A stretch of DNA of 64,000 nucleotides from Pelagimonas sp017744045 (GTDB lineage Bacteria; Pseudomonadota; Alphaproteobacteria; Rhodobacterales; Rhodobacteraceae). Within the stretch, counting starts at the first letter, position 1; each line of letters begins with the position of its first letter. A program made the translations under genes and the position numbers. Positions 26,221-34,575 of this stretch are shown here, in pieces. The DNA is taken from NCBI RefSeq assembly GCF_017744045.1, contig NZ_JAGHRD010000002.1; one strand, written 5' to 3'. Under the pieces are notes generated by a model. It was not told the DNA's origin and made no database searches. It worked only from the letters and a program-made list of their open reading frames with translations.

Positions 26221-26323
26221 AGCTGCCAGTGTCATTTCCGTTCGAGGCAACATGTCCTCTCCTGCCTTGAACAGACTTCCTCCCTGTCAGACTGGCCGCG
26301 CCCTAGGGCGCGGCAATTTTTTT
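26221..26323 (+). ncRNA. Candidate small RNA with two C/U-rich hairpin loops and an intrinsic terminator
   Basis: Two short hairpins expose anti-Shine-Dalgarno-like loops: GGCA/TGCC (26246-26266) with loop ACATGTCCTCTCC, and ACAG/CTGT (26271-26287) with loop ACTTCCTCC. A strong terminator follows: GCCGCGCC paired with GGCGCGGC (26295-26314), then seven Ts to 26323. No reading frame is supported here. The 5' end is a guess, since no clear promoter was found. The architecture matches alphaproteobacterial trans-acting sRNAs that mask ribosome sites. Confidence 0.5.
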
Positions 26324-26423
26324 CTGCTATCTCGCGAAATTAATTGGGAAAAGCCTGTTGACCACACGCCAAGACTTTCGTAGCGTCCCACTCAATGACA
26401 AAGTCGGCCAGTCCGACAGGGAG
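26280..26423. repeat. 18-bp inverted repeat linking the two sRNA candidates
   Basis: The left arm, 26280-26297, starts CTCCCTGTCAGACTGG. The right arm, 26406-26423, is its reverse complement with a single mismatch (GGCCAGTCCGACAGGGAG). The arms are 108 bases apart. One arm lies in each candidate RNA, so the two transcripts could base-pair. Confidence 0.65.
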
Positions 26424-26461
26424 TGAAATGGAAAGGGGCCGTCTGGCCCCTTTCCTTTTTT
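26393..26461 (+). ncRNA. Candidate second small RNA with promoter and terminator
   Basis: TTGACC (26358-26363), a 17-base spacer and TAGCGT (26381-26386) form a plausible sigma-70 promoter. A transcript from about 26393 would contain the hairpin GTCGG/CCGAC (26403-26417), a purine-rich AGGGAGTGAAATGGA stretch and a terminator with an 11-bp stem (GGAAAGGGGCC/GGCCCCTTTCC, 26430-26455) and six Ts. No coding frame fits. It might instead be the leader of the IalB-type gene, but the terminator ends 157 bases before that start. Confidence 0.5.
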
Positions 26462-26618
26462 CCGGTCTAAGCCGCTGGTTTTCCGCCTTTCTTACAGATG
26501 CTTAGAAAACGGGCAGGTAATTGCCCATTCCGGGTGGGGGTCAGGAATTTCTCCCCTGACAGCGCGCCCGTCCCGTGTTAAGCGATCCTTCAGAAAAAAT
26601 CGGGTTCAGGGGATTTCG

Positions 26619-27248
26619 ATGAACAAACCGCTTCTTACCATGTCGTTGATTGCGGCCATGACAGCTGCTCCGGCTTTTGCTCAAAGCGAAGAACCAGCCG
26701 CAGACCCGGCAGCAGATGTTGCCGAAGGTGCAGTTGTCAATGCCGATGTGCCAGAGCTGGATATGGGCGAAGATCCCAATGCTCCCAAACCCACAGGCCC
26801 GCGCACCTATACCCAAGATGGTTTCGACGATTGGGTCCTGCGTTGCCTTGAGGTTCCAGAGGGAACTGATGTTTGCCAAATGTACCAACTCTTGAAAGAC
26901 GAAGCAGGCTCAAGCGTTGCAGAAGTCAACATCTTCAAGATCAAGGATGGCGGCCAAGCCGTTGCTGGCGGCACTTTCATCGTGCCTCTGGAAACCTTGC
27001 TACCACAAAAACTGACCATCACCGTCGATGGTGGCGGCGCGCGTCGCTATGACTATTCCTTCTGCAGCCAGATCGGCTGTTATGCCCGTGTTGGCCTGAC
27101 CAACGAAGACATCAACCGTTTCAAGGCTGGTGCGGTTGCGCAAGTCTCCATCGTGCCTGCGATTGCACCGGATAAGAAAGTCACCGTTGAAATGTCCTTG
27201 AAAGGCTTCACAGCCGCTTACAAGGCTGCGTCCTTCATCCAACAATAA
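26619..27248 (+). CDS. Invasion-associated locus B (IalB) family protein
   Basis: This 209-residue secreted protein has a signal peptide (MNKPLLTMSLIAAMTAAPAF, cleaved near AFAQS), an acidic Pro/Ala-rich spacer (25-55) and an IalB domain (about 60-200): DGFDDWVLRCLEV, TDVCQMYQLLKD, then paired Cys in YSFCSQIGCYARVGL. IalB proteins were named for erythrocyte invasion in Bartonella, but most alphaproteobacterial members are periplasmic or envelope proteins of unknown role. A GGGG site precedes the ATG. It stands alone, with the sRNA candidates upstream. Confidence 0.88.
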   Translation: MNKPLLTMSLIAAMTAAPAFAQSEEPAADPAADVAEGAVVNADVPELDMGEDPNAPKPTGPRTYTQDGFDDWVLRCLEVPEGTDVCQMYQLLKDEAGSSVAEVNIFKIKDGGQAVAGGTFIVPLETLLPQKLTITVDGGGARRYDYSFCSQIGCYARVGLTNEDINRFKAGAVAQVSIVPAIAPDKKVTVEMSLKGFTAAYKAASFIQQ

Positions 27249-27293
27249 AGCGCCCCGACGGACGCTTTAGCAGATTAGTCAGGGGAGGCGCAG

Positions 27294-28259
27294 TTAATGC
27301 GCCTCCTTCTTTTTGCCAAACAACGCCCCCCAAATCGGGGCGATAACCTTGGTCCCGATCGGGATCAGGAACAAGCCAACCACAAAGCCGAGAACAAAGT
27401 CGATAGCTGCCGTGATGCCCCATTCCAGCCCCGGGTTTTGCTGACCATAAGCGACGGCAATGTGGTGGATTTCCTCTTCGGGCATATGCCATCCCATCTC
27501 GTGCAGTGAATGCACAATGATCGAGCCCCCAACCCAAAGCATCGCCGCCGTGCCAATCACGGTCAACGCCAAGAGCAACCACGGCATGAAACGAACAATC
27601 AAGCGTCCCAACCCGCGCACTGCAGCGACGGAACCGTTCTGGTTCATCCACATGCCGACATCGTCCATTTTGACGATCACTGCCACGGCGCCGTAAACAA
27701 CCGCCGTGATCAGCACGGCAACAACCGCCAGAGTCGCGGCCTGCATCCAGAAATTCGGGGCATCAATGGCGGATAGAGAGATCACCATGATCTCGGCAGA
27801 CAGAATAAAGTCAGTCTTGATCGCACCCTGAATCTTTTCCTCTTCGAGATGTTCGGGATCCTTCACGTCATGGCTGCCATCAGGTCCACCGCTGTGCTGG
27901 TCGTGCGGCATGAGGACATGGACGATCTTTTCGGCCCCTTCATAGCACAGGTAGCCGCCCCCCAGGATCAGCAAAGGCCAGACCATCCAAGGGGCAAAGG
28001 CGGCCATCAGCAGAACCGCAGGCATCAGCAAAACAAGCTTGTTGATCAAGGACCCGCGCGCGATCCGCCAAATGATTGGCAATTCCCGCGCCGGTGCAAA
28101 GCCCTGCACATATTTCGGCGTTACCGCCGCATCGTCTATAATGACCCCGGCAGTCTTGGAGCCTGCTTTCATCGCGGCCGCGCCAATATCATCAACCGAG
28201 GCCGCCGCCACTTTGGCGATGGCCGATACGTCATCCAGCAGAGCCAGCAATCCGCTCAT
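27294..28259 (-). CDS. DUF808 (YedI-like) inner-membrane protein
   Basis: This 321-residue membrane protein begins with the conserved cytosolic segment SGLLALLDDVSAIAKVAAAS and DDAAVTPKYVQGFAPARELP, then has hydrophobic segments near 75-105, 150-200, 220-250 and 275-305. The EKIQGAIKTDFILSAEIMVI block is also diagnostic. The family has no settled function. The start ATG 28259 fits the family N-terminus and has a GGGGG tract ahead; an ATG at 28373 is not protein-like upstream. It converges with the IalB gene and diverges from gap. Confidence 0.9.
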   Translation of the reverse strand: MSGLLALLDDVSAIAKVAAASVDDIGAAAMKAGSKTAGVIIDDAAVTPKYVQGFAPARELPIIWRIARGSLINKLVLLMPAVLLMAAFAPWMVWPLLILGGGYLCYEGAEKIVHVLMPHDQHSGGPDGSHDVKDPEHLEEEKIQGAIKTDFILSAEIMVISLSAIDAPNFWMQAATLAVVAVLITAVVYGAVAVIVKMDDVGMWMNQNGSVAAVRGLGRLIVRFMPWLLLALTVIGTAAMLWVGGSIIVHSLHEMGWHMPEEEIHHIAVAYGQQNPGLEWGITAAIDFVLGFVVGLFLIPIGTKVIAPIWGALFGKKKEAH

Positions 28260-28552
28260 CTCTATGCCCCCGTTTTTGTCCGGGCTTGGCCCGGTCCTGT
28301 GTTCGTCGCTTTTCCAGACAGTAACCGCTGTCACGGCAGGTGTTAACAGGGAAACGATTCTGTCATTTCCCACAGCATTGATCAGCCGTTACCGCAAACC
28401 TTTCCAAATCGTTAGCGCCACCACCACACCCATCGGCAAGTTTACCGCTAACATACTGCCAAAAAACAGTTTTTACTTGGCACCTGCAGCATTGCCACCC
28501 TATATCCCTGCGCAAGGATCAGACCAAGACCTACGAGCCAGGAGACGCCCTC

Positions 28553-29557
28553 ATGACTGTAACAATCGGTATCAACGGATTTGGCCGCATTGGCCGCTGC
28601 ACCCTCTCTCACATCGCGGAATCCGCCCGCAATGACGTGCAGGTTGTGAAAATCAATGCCACCGGGCCGATTGAAACCGCTGCGCATCTGCTGCGCTATG
28701 ACAGTGTCCATGGCCGTTTCCCGGGCAATATCGCCGTGAATGGCAGCAGCCTGGATCTGGGTCGCGGCCCGATTGATGTTATGTCCACCTATAACATGGA
28801 CGAGCTTGACTGGACTGGCTGTGACGTGGTTCTGGAATGCACCGGCCAGTTCAATGATGGCGAGAAAGCCAATCAGCACCTCAAGCAAGGCGCCAAATCG
28901 GTTCTGATTTCAGCCCCTGCCAAGAACGTTCAGCGTACCGTTGTTTATGGCGTGAACCATCGCGATCTGGTCAAGGGCGAGACCATGATCTCTAACGGTT
29001 CCTGCACCACAAACTGCCTGGCACCACTGGCCAAGGTCCTGGACGAAGCCATCGGGATCGAAAGCGGCATCATGACCACGATCCACAGCTACACCGGCGA
29101 CCAGCCTACCCTGGACCGCCGCCACAAGGATCTGTACCGCGCGCGCGCCGCGGCCATGGCGATGATCCCGACCTCAACCGGCGCGGCCAAGGCCCTGGGT
29201 GAAGTTCTGCCAAACCTCAAGGGCAAGCTGGACGGGTCTGCCGTTCGCGTGCCAACGCCGAACGTGTCTGCTGTCGACCTGACATTCTACGCCAAGAAAG
29301 ATGTGACCGTTGCAGATGTGAACGAAATCATGGCCGAAGCGGCAGCGGGTCACATGGGCATGGTTCTGGACTTTGATCCCGAGCAGAAAGTCTCCATCGA
29401 CTTCAACCACACCACAGCCAGCTCGATCTTTGCACCGGATCAGACCAAGGTCATCGGGTCGCGCATGGTCCGCGTTCTGGCCTGGTACGACAATGAATGG
29501 GGATTTTCGGCGCGTATGGCCGATGTTGCCGGTCACATAGGCCGCCTGCTGCACTAA
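28553..29557 (+). CDS. gap: Type I glyceraldehyde-3-phosphate dehydrogenase
   Basis: The enzyme interconverts glyceraldehyde-3-phosphate and 1,3-bisphosphoglycerate. The 334-residue protein has the Rossmann start GINGFGRIGR, catalytic Cys151 in SNGSCTTNCLAPLAK, His in TTIHSYTGDQ and the C-terminal WYDNEWGFSARM. In the dinucleotide pocket the usual acidic residue (IND) is replaced: VVKINATGP has Ala36. This suggests NADP use or dual specificity, as in gluconeogenic or Calvin-cycle isoforms. GGAG lies ahead of the ATG. A terminator follows at 29593. The 293-base upstream gap shows no gene. Confidence 0.96.
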   Translation: MTVTIGINGFGRIGRCTLSHIAESARNDVQVVKINATGPIETAAHLLRYDSVHGRFPGNIAVNGSSLDLGRGPIDVMSTYNMDELDWTGCDVVLECTGQFNDGEKANQHLKQGAKSVLISAPAKNVQRTVVYGVNHRDLVKGETMISNGSCTTNCLAPLAKVLDEAIGIESGIMTTIHSYTGDQPTLDRRHKDLYRARAAAMAMIPTSTGAAKALGEVLPNLKGKLDGSAVRVPTPNVSAVDLTFYAKKDVTVADVNEIMAEAAAGHMGMVLDFDPEQKVSIDFNHTTASSIFAPDQTKVIGSRMVRVLAWYDNEWGFSARMADVAGHIGRLLH

Positions 29558-29592
29558 GCGCTGCCCGGCATTTAGCCAAAAACATCACCTTG

Positions 29593-29630
29593 AAAACACC
29601 GCGTGGCTGTCCCAAGCTCGCGGTGTTTTT
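29593..29630 (+). terminator. Terminator of gap
   Basis: AAACACCGCG (29594-29603) pairs with CGCGGTGTTT (29619-29628) across a 15-base loop and runs into TTTTT. It sits between gap and the next gene, whose start is only 17 bases later. Confidence 0.85.
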
Positions 29631-29646
29631 CATTCAGGGTGTTTCC

Positions 29647-30222
29647 ATGGGCCTTTTGCGCAAACTCGTTTCCTCACTCTTTGGCGAATCCATCGCCAAG
29701 GACCAATCACTATCCGATTACGGCCGTGTTCAGGGCTATCAACTCTTACTGCAAACACAACTGGCTCAGGCCGCACCGAATTTTCGCGCCAGCGTCGATA
29801 GTTTGGATCTGTCCCGCCTACCGGATGGCACCAAACATCTGCATCTGGAGATCTTTGTGCCGGATTTCGAAATGCGCCTCTTTGCCTTTGACGATGAGTG
29901 GAACGAGGTTTTTGATGAATCCGATCAGGTGGATGAACTGGAACGGGTGAATGCCGAGATTGACAGCATGCCGCCCTTGCTAAACCAGGAAGACCGGGAT
30001 CGTTTCATCGTCTGGGAAGAAACCGAAACCGGGCGTCAAGAGGCGCTTGAGCAACCCATTGACGGTGCCGATCTCAGCAAGTCCTTTGCGCCATTTGCCT
30101 CCCATGTGATGAAAGGGCTGCAGGACAGATTTTCGGGCAAGGTAACTGCTGGTTTTCACGACGATGAAGCAAATTTGTTAGAGCTGCCTCACCGAACCAT
30201 CTTTGATCGCGATAAAAGCTAG
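29647..30222 (+). CDS. Hypothetical protein, acidic, no recognised domain
   Basis: I do not recognise this 191-residue protein. It starts MGLLRKLVSSLFGESIAKDQ, a short amphipathic basic segment, and is otherwise soluble, acidic (DDEWNEVFDESDQVDELERV) and without signal peptide or membrane helix. The ATG at 29647 is chosen because in-frame upstream codons lie within the gap terminator and coding region. A CAGGGTG tract may serve as ribosome site. It converges closely with dctD, three bases between stops. Its promoter is unclear, since the gap terminator is immediately upstream; read-through is possible. Confidence 0.7.
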   Translation: MGLLRKLVSSLFGESIAKDQSLSDYGRVQGYQLLLQTQLAQAAPNFRASVDSLDLSRLPDGTKHLHLEIFVPDFEMRLFAFDDEWNEVFDESDQVDELERVNAEIDSMPPLLNQEDRDRFIVWEETETGRQEALEQPIDGADLSKSFAPFASHVMKGLQDRFSGKVTAGFHDDEANLLELPHRTIFDRDKS

Positions 30223-30224
30223 GC

Positions 30225-31559
30225 TTAAAGGTAGTCTGCCCGCGCCAAGCCGTATTTGGCCATCTTTTCGTTCAGCGTACGGCGCGGCAAACAGAGTTCT
30301 TCCATCACCGATGCTATCGAGCCCTTGTGGCGCCGCATGGTGTTGTCGATCAACATACGCTCAAACGCCTCGACATATTCCTTGAGCGGCTTGCCCTCAG
30401 TCGTCATCACCGGCTGCATCTGGTCATGATCCGACATCAAGAGCGAGGCAATGGTCCCCTGCCCGCGCCGCGCTTGCAGCACTGCGCGTTCCGCCAGATT
30501 GATCAGCTGGCGCACATTGCCCGGCCATGGCGCTTGCAATAGCTGCGCGGCCTCTTGGGCAGAGACTTTGGGTGCATCGCAGCCATATTCCTCAGAGAAT
30601 TGTTCAGACAGACGGGTGAAGAGCGTGAGGATATCTTCGCCGCGCGAGCGCAGCGGCGGCACAACGATCTTTAAAGCTGCGAGGCGGTAATAGAGGTCGG
30701 AACGCAGCGCGCTTTCACAGGTGCGCCCTTCGTCCTGCAGATTGCAGATTGCCACGATGCGGGTTTCCGGCGGGTTGCCCTGATCATTGATCACCGAGAG
30801 CAGGCGCGCCTGCGCAGCATCCGACAGCGCTTCGATGTCCTCGAGCACCAGCGTCCCGCCGCGCGCTTCTTCGATCGCTGGCAACCGGGTGTCGTCGGGC
30901 TGCATCGGGCCAAAGAGCCGCTGCATCAGCGCATCTTCGTCATGGGCCCCGCAAGAGATCAGGACAAACTTTTTGCCCGCGCGGGTACCCACGGAATGCA
31001 AAGCATGGGCGACCAAGGTCTTGCCGGTGCCGGTTTCGCCTTCGATCAGCACGTGGCCATCTGCCTGCCCCAGGTCGAGAATATCCTCGCGCAGGCGTTC
31101 CATGATCGGGCTGGCGCCGATCAGCTTGCTCATGATCTGGCCACCATCCGACAGCTCCCGACGCAGCGCACGGGTGTCCAAAGTCAGACGGCGGGCATTG
31201 GTGGCCTTTTTGGCCAGCTCGCTCATCCGGTCGGGATTAAACGGCTTTTCAAGAAAATCAAATGCACCAATGCGCATCGCCTCAACCGCAATCGGGACAT
31301 CACCATGCCCGGTGATCATGATCACAGGCAGCGAACTGTCCGCCCCCATCAGCTTTTTCAGCAGCTGGATCCCATCCATGCCCGGCATCTTGATGTCCGA
31401 AATCACAATGCCCGGATATTCCGGCCCAAGCGTGCCAAGCGCCTCTTCGGCAGAGGCGAAGGTTTCCGTGTCATAGCCCGAGAGAGCCAACCATTGCGAA
31501 ATGGACTGCCGCATATCCTGTTCGTCATCCACGATGGCGATTTTCATTGCGTTTGCCAT
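30225..31559 (-). CDS. dctD: DctD-type AAA+ response regulator lacking the GAFTGA loop
   Basis: This 444-residue NtrC-family protein has a receiver (1-120, phospho-acceptor Asp55 in VISDIKMPGMDG, Lys in LEKPFNPD), an AAA+ domain (Walker A GETGTGKT, 174-181; Walker B region GGTLVLEDIEAL) and a Fis-type HTH at the C-terminus (GSIASVMEELCLPRRTLNEK). Where sigma-54 activators have ELFG..KGAFTGA, this one reads QRLFGPMQPDDTRLP, so the loop that contacts sigma-54 is missing. The start ATG 31559 overlaps no upstream gene. It is seven bases after dctB and probably controls C4-dicarboxylate or related TRAP transport, though no transporter is adjacent. Confidence 0.9.
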   Translation of the reverse strand: MANAMKIAIVDDEQDMRQSISQWLALSGYDTETFASAEEALGTLGPEYPGIVISDIKMPGMDGIQLLKKLMGADSSLPVIMITGHGDVPIAVEAMRIGAFDFLEKPFNPDRMSELAKKATNARRLTLDTRALRRELSDGGQIMSKLIGASPIMERLREDILDLGQADGHVLIEGETGTGKTLVAHALHSVGTRAGKKFVLISCGAHDEDALMQRLFGPMQPDDTRLPAIEEARGGTLVLEDIEALSDAAQARLLSVINDQGNPPETRIVAICNLQDEGRTCESALRSDLYYRLAALKIVVPPLRSRGEDILTLFTRLSEQFSEEYGCDAPKVSAQEAAQLLQAPWPGNVRQLINLAERAVLQARRGQGTIASLLMSDHDQMQPVMTTEGKPLKEYVEAFERMLIDNTMRRHKGSIASVMEELCLPRRTLNEKMAKYGLARADYL

Positions 31560-31566
31560 AAGACTA

Positions 31567-33333
31567 TTACTCCGCTGCCTGCGTATTATCATTGAGGACC
31601 GGAAGCTGCATTTCAAACACTGCGCCCCCGTTTTCTGCGTTACGGGCGGTTAACCGCCCACCTAGTTCCGAAACGATCCCGGATGAAATCGCCAAGCCCA
31701 AGCCAACCCCGTCACCAGGTTGTTTGGTTGTGTAGAATGGCTCAAACAGTGCATCCAGGTCCTTAATTCCATGCCCATTGTCGCGCACGCTGAGCGTGGC
31801 GGTCTCGCCCGCAGCCAAAAGGATTTCGACCTGCGGGTCGTCGACTGATTTGGTAGCATCAAGCGCGTTGCGCAAGAGGTTGACCAAAACCTGTTCGATC
31901 CGCATCCGGTCACCCATGACCAAAACCGGCTCATCCGGCAGGATGCGAGAGATGCGCACGCGCCGCACCTTGAGCTGGGGTTCCATCATCGACATGGCAC
32001 TACCAAGCGCGTCGCCCATATTGACCGGGCTAAAGCTTTCCTGACCTTTGCGGGCATAGGATTTCAGCTGTTTGGTGATCGCACCCATGCGCTCGATCAG
32101 GTCATCAATCCGGTGAAAGGCGCTCAGCGCTTCGTCTGGGCGATTGCGGCGCAGGAGCAGCCGCGCACCGGCCAGATAGGTCTTCATCGCGGCCAGCGGT
32201 TGGTTCAACTCATGGCTGACAGCTGCCGACATTTCGCCCAATGCGGCCAGTTTTGAACTTTGCGCCAAGGATTGTTCTGCCACATCCAGGTTCTTTTGTA
32301 CCCGCTCCCGCTCTGCCATTTCACGCGACAACCGGGCGTTCAGCGCGCGCAGTTCCGCGGATTCCCGTTGGAACAGAGCCATGCGGTCCGCTGATTTGCG
32401 CGACAAGGCGTAGAACACCAGGGCAGCCAAGATCGCAAAGCCCATAATCTCAAGCGCTAGAAACGCGTTCACACGTTCCCGAACCGAGGAATAGGTGGTG
32501 AAGGTGGTCAACGACCAGCCTCGAAAGGGAATGCGCCCATCCACGCGCATCACCGCCTCGCCCTTGAGATAGGCATCCGCCTCTTGCGAGGTCCAATCGG
32601 TGGTGACCTGAATAGCACGCTCAATCGCGCCACTGGGAGGCTGGCGTTCCAAGGCGACTTCGGCCGTCAGGCCACGCCAACGTGGTTCGGTGGCAAGAAC
32701 AATGGTGCCTTCGGAATTGGTGACCAGAACGGCATCGGAAATCCCGGCCCAGGCGCGTTCGAATTTGGCCAGATCCACCTCGACCATGATCACGCCGACG
32801 GTTTCATTGCCACTTTCGACCTGACGCGAATAGGTAAAGCTGAAACCGCCTGCCTCACGTTCGCTCACGGTGAACACGGTGGAGTTGGACCGAATGGCGT
32901 CGACAAAATACCCGTCCGAACGGTGCGCCTCACCCAGACGCGACCGATCTGTCGCCGCCACCGTGCGCCCGTCGCGATCCATCAGCATCAGCGAGGCGGC
33001 CCCGATTTCATCAACAAAAGAGATCAGCCGCTGCGAACTTTGGGTAAAGTCACCGGAATTCAGCGCCCCAATCAGGGCCGGGTCACGCGCCAAAAGCTGC
33101 GGCACAATCGCGTTGCGGCGCAATTCGGAAATCAGGTTGCCCGAGTAAAGCGCCAGTCGCAGCTCGGCCCGGTTCTGGGTGGTTTCGGTAAAACGTTGTG
33201 TCAGAAGGCGGTTGGTGAACCAAACGGTTGCGATGGCAACCAGCACCAACAACACCAACGCCAAACGCACCCGGGCCGATAGCGGGCCGGTCCGTCTGGG
33301 CTGGACTGTTGGATTGGGTGTGGCGTCTGACAT
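31567..33333 (-). CDS. dctB: DctB-type sensor histidine kinase
   Basis: This 588-residue membrane kinase has a helix near 20-45 (ARVRLALVLLVLVAIATVWF), a periplasmic double-PAS/Cache-like sensor (about 50-285, with SLMLMDRDGRTVAATDRSRL), a second helix (VNAFLALEIMGFAILAALVF), a coiled coil and then the kinase core: H-box ALGEMSAAVSHELNQPLAAM, N-box LLRNALDATK, and G boxes DNGHGI and GVGLGLAIS. In rhizobia DctB senses C4-dicarboxylates and phosphorylates DctD. ATG 33333 lacks a strong ribosome site but gives a sensible N-terminus. Confidence 0.92.
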   Translation of the reverse strand: MSDATPNPTVQPRRTGPLSARVRLALVLLVLVAIATVWFTNRLLTQRFTETTQNRAELRLALYSGNLISELRRNAIVPQLLARDPALIGALNSGDFTQSSQRLISFVDEIGAASLMLMDRDGRTVAATDRSRLGEAHRSDGYFVDAIRSNSTVFTVSEREAGGFSFTYSRQVESGNETVGVIMVEVDLAKFERAWAGISDAVLVTNSEGTIVLATEPRWRGLTAEVALERQPPSGAIERAIQVTTDWTSQEADAYLKGEAVMRVDGRIPFRGWSLTTFTTYSSVRERVNAFLALEIMGFAILAALVFYALSRKSADRMALFQRESAELRALNARLSREMAERERVQKNLDVAEQSLAQSSKLAALGEMSAAVSHELNQPLAAMKTYLAGARLLLRRNRPDEALSAFHRIDDLIERMGAITKQLKSYARKGQESFSPVNMGDALGSAMSMMEPQLKVRRVRISRILPDEPVLVMGDRMRIEQVLVNLLRNALDATKSVDDPQVEILLAAGETATLSVRDNGHGIKDLDALFEPFYTTKQPGDGVGLGLAISSGIVSELGGRLTARNAENGGAVFEMQLPVLNDNTQAAE

Positions 33334-33379
33334 ATGAGGCAGGATACGCGCGCCCTGCCCCGGCCTCAAGCCATGCTGA

Positions 33380-34045
33380 TCAGGCGTTAACCAGTTGTGA
33401 GGTCAGATTGGCAAAAAGACGCGCACCATCTTCGTTGCCATGAGCGGCTTCTGACGCACGTTCCGGGTGAGGCATCATCCCCAGCACCCGGCGATTGCCC
33501 GACAGGATGCCCGCGATGTCACGCGCAGAGCCGTTGGGGTTGTTGGTGTAACGGAAGGCCACACGCCCCTCAGCTTCGAGCATATCAAGCGTCGCATCGT
33601 CAGCGTGGTAATTGCCATCATGATGCGCAATCGGCAGCGCGATTTCTTCGCCTTTGGTGTAGCTGTCGGTAAAGACGCTTTCGCCTTCGACCTTCAGACC
33701 AACGGTGCGGCAGATATATTTCAGTTCGGCATTGCGCAGCAATGCGCCCGGCAGAAGGCCGGTTTCGGTCAAGACCTGGAACCCGTTGCAAACGCCCAGG
33801 ACATAGCCGCCCTTGTCGGCAAAGGTTTTGACGTCTTTCACAATCGGTGCATTGGCGGCAATCGCCCCGCAGCGCAGATAGTCACCAAAGGAAAACCCGC
33901 CGGGAACGCCGACCATGTCGATGCCGGTGGGCAAGGACGTGTCCTTGTGCCAGACCATCTCGACATCAAACCCCGCTTGCTCAAAGGCGACAGCCATGTC
34001 GCGGTCGCAATTGGATCCGGGAAACACGATGACGGCGGCTTTCAT
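33380..34045 (-). CDS. purQ: Phosphoribosylformylglycinamidine synthase subunit PurQ
   Basis: This is the glutaminase subunit of FGAM synthetase, the fourth step of purine synthesis. The 221-residue class I amidotransferase has VIVFPGSNCDRDMA, VGVPGGFSFGDYLRCGAIA, catalytic Cys86 in YVLGVCNGFQVLTE, and MMPHPERASE with the catalytic His/Glu. It works with PurS and PurL; purL is not in the window. It lies 134 bases downstream of purS, same strand. Confidence 0.97.
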   Translation of the reverse strand: MKAAVIVFPGSNCDRDMAVAFEQAGFDVEMVWHKDTSLPTGIDMVGVPGGFSFGDYLRCGAIAANAPIVKDVKTFADKGGYVLGVCNGFQVLTETGLLPGALLRNAELKYICRTVGLKVEGESVFTDSYTKGEEIALPIAHHDGNYHADDATLDMLEAEGRVAFRYTNNPNGSARDIAGILSGNRRVLGMMPHPERASEAAHGNEDGARLFANLTSQLVNA

Positions 34046-34179
34046 GGCGGGGCTCCTGTCCGATTTGGGGTGATCCGCGCGGCCCCTTGCCGCGCCAATC
34101 CCAGTTTCAGCGGTTCGGACGCTAGACGCCCAACCAGCACAGTCCTAAGGCGGGCCATCAGGCCCGATGAAGACTGCGC

Positions 34180-34410
34180 TTAGATATGTTCGATGCGATA
34201 GCTTTCGATGACTGTATTGGCCAAGAGCTTTTCACACATTTCACGGATGGTTTCGTCCAACGTTCCTTCGGCCAGCTCCAGCTCGATGACTTTGCCCTGA
34301 CGCACCGAAGACACACCCTCAAAGCCCAATGCGCCCAAGGCGTGACGCACCGCTTCGCCCTGTGGATCCAGAACACCTGTCTTGAGCATTACATGCACCC
34401 GAACCTTCAT
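34180..34410 (-). CDS. purS: Phosphoribosylformylglycinamidine synthase subunit PurS
   Basis: This 76-residue structural subunit of the three-part FGAM synthetase bridges PurQ and PurL. The product MKVRVHVMLKTGVLDPQGEA continues with VRHALGALGFEGVSSVRQGK, the characteristic PurS pattern, and ends near VIESYRIEHI. GGAGG nine bases ahead makes ATG 34410 the start rather than 34482. Normally it follows purC directly; here a protease/beta-helix gene is inserted between them. Confidence 0.96.
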   Translation of the reverse strand: MKVRVHVMLKTGVLDPQGEAVRHALGALGFEGVSSVRQGKVIELELAEGTLDETIREMCEKLLANTVIESYRIEHI

Positions 34411-34520
34411 GTTCCGTCCTCCTGTCTGACGCGCTGAAGTCTGTTTGATCACTTGGGGGCGTAGAACCCCATTCCGCACCAAATTGCAACCCGAAAGGCA
34501 CGCCCATCCGCGCTTGAAAC

Positions 34521-34553
34521 AAAAAACGCCCCGGACAGCAGCCCGGGGCGTTT
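34521..34553 (-). terminator. Terminator of the protease/beta-helix gene
   Basis: On the minus strand ACGCCCCGG pairs with CCGGGGCGT (34526-34551) over an eight-base loop and runs into TTTTTT. It lies 23 bases after the stop at 34576, so the following purS-purQ pair needs its own promoter. Confidence 0.9.
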
Positions 34554-34575
34554 CAAAACCTGCCTGAAGGCTCGG

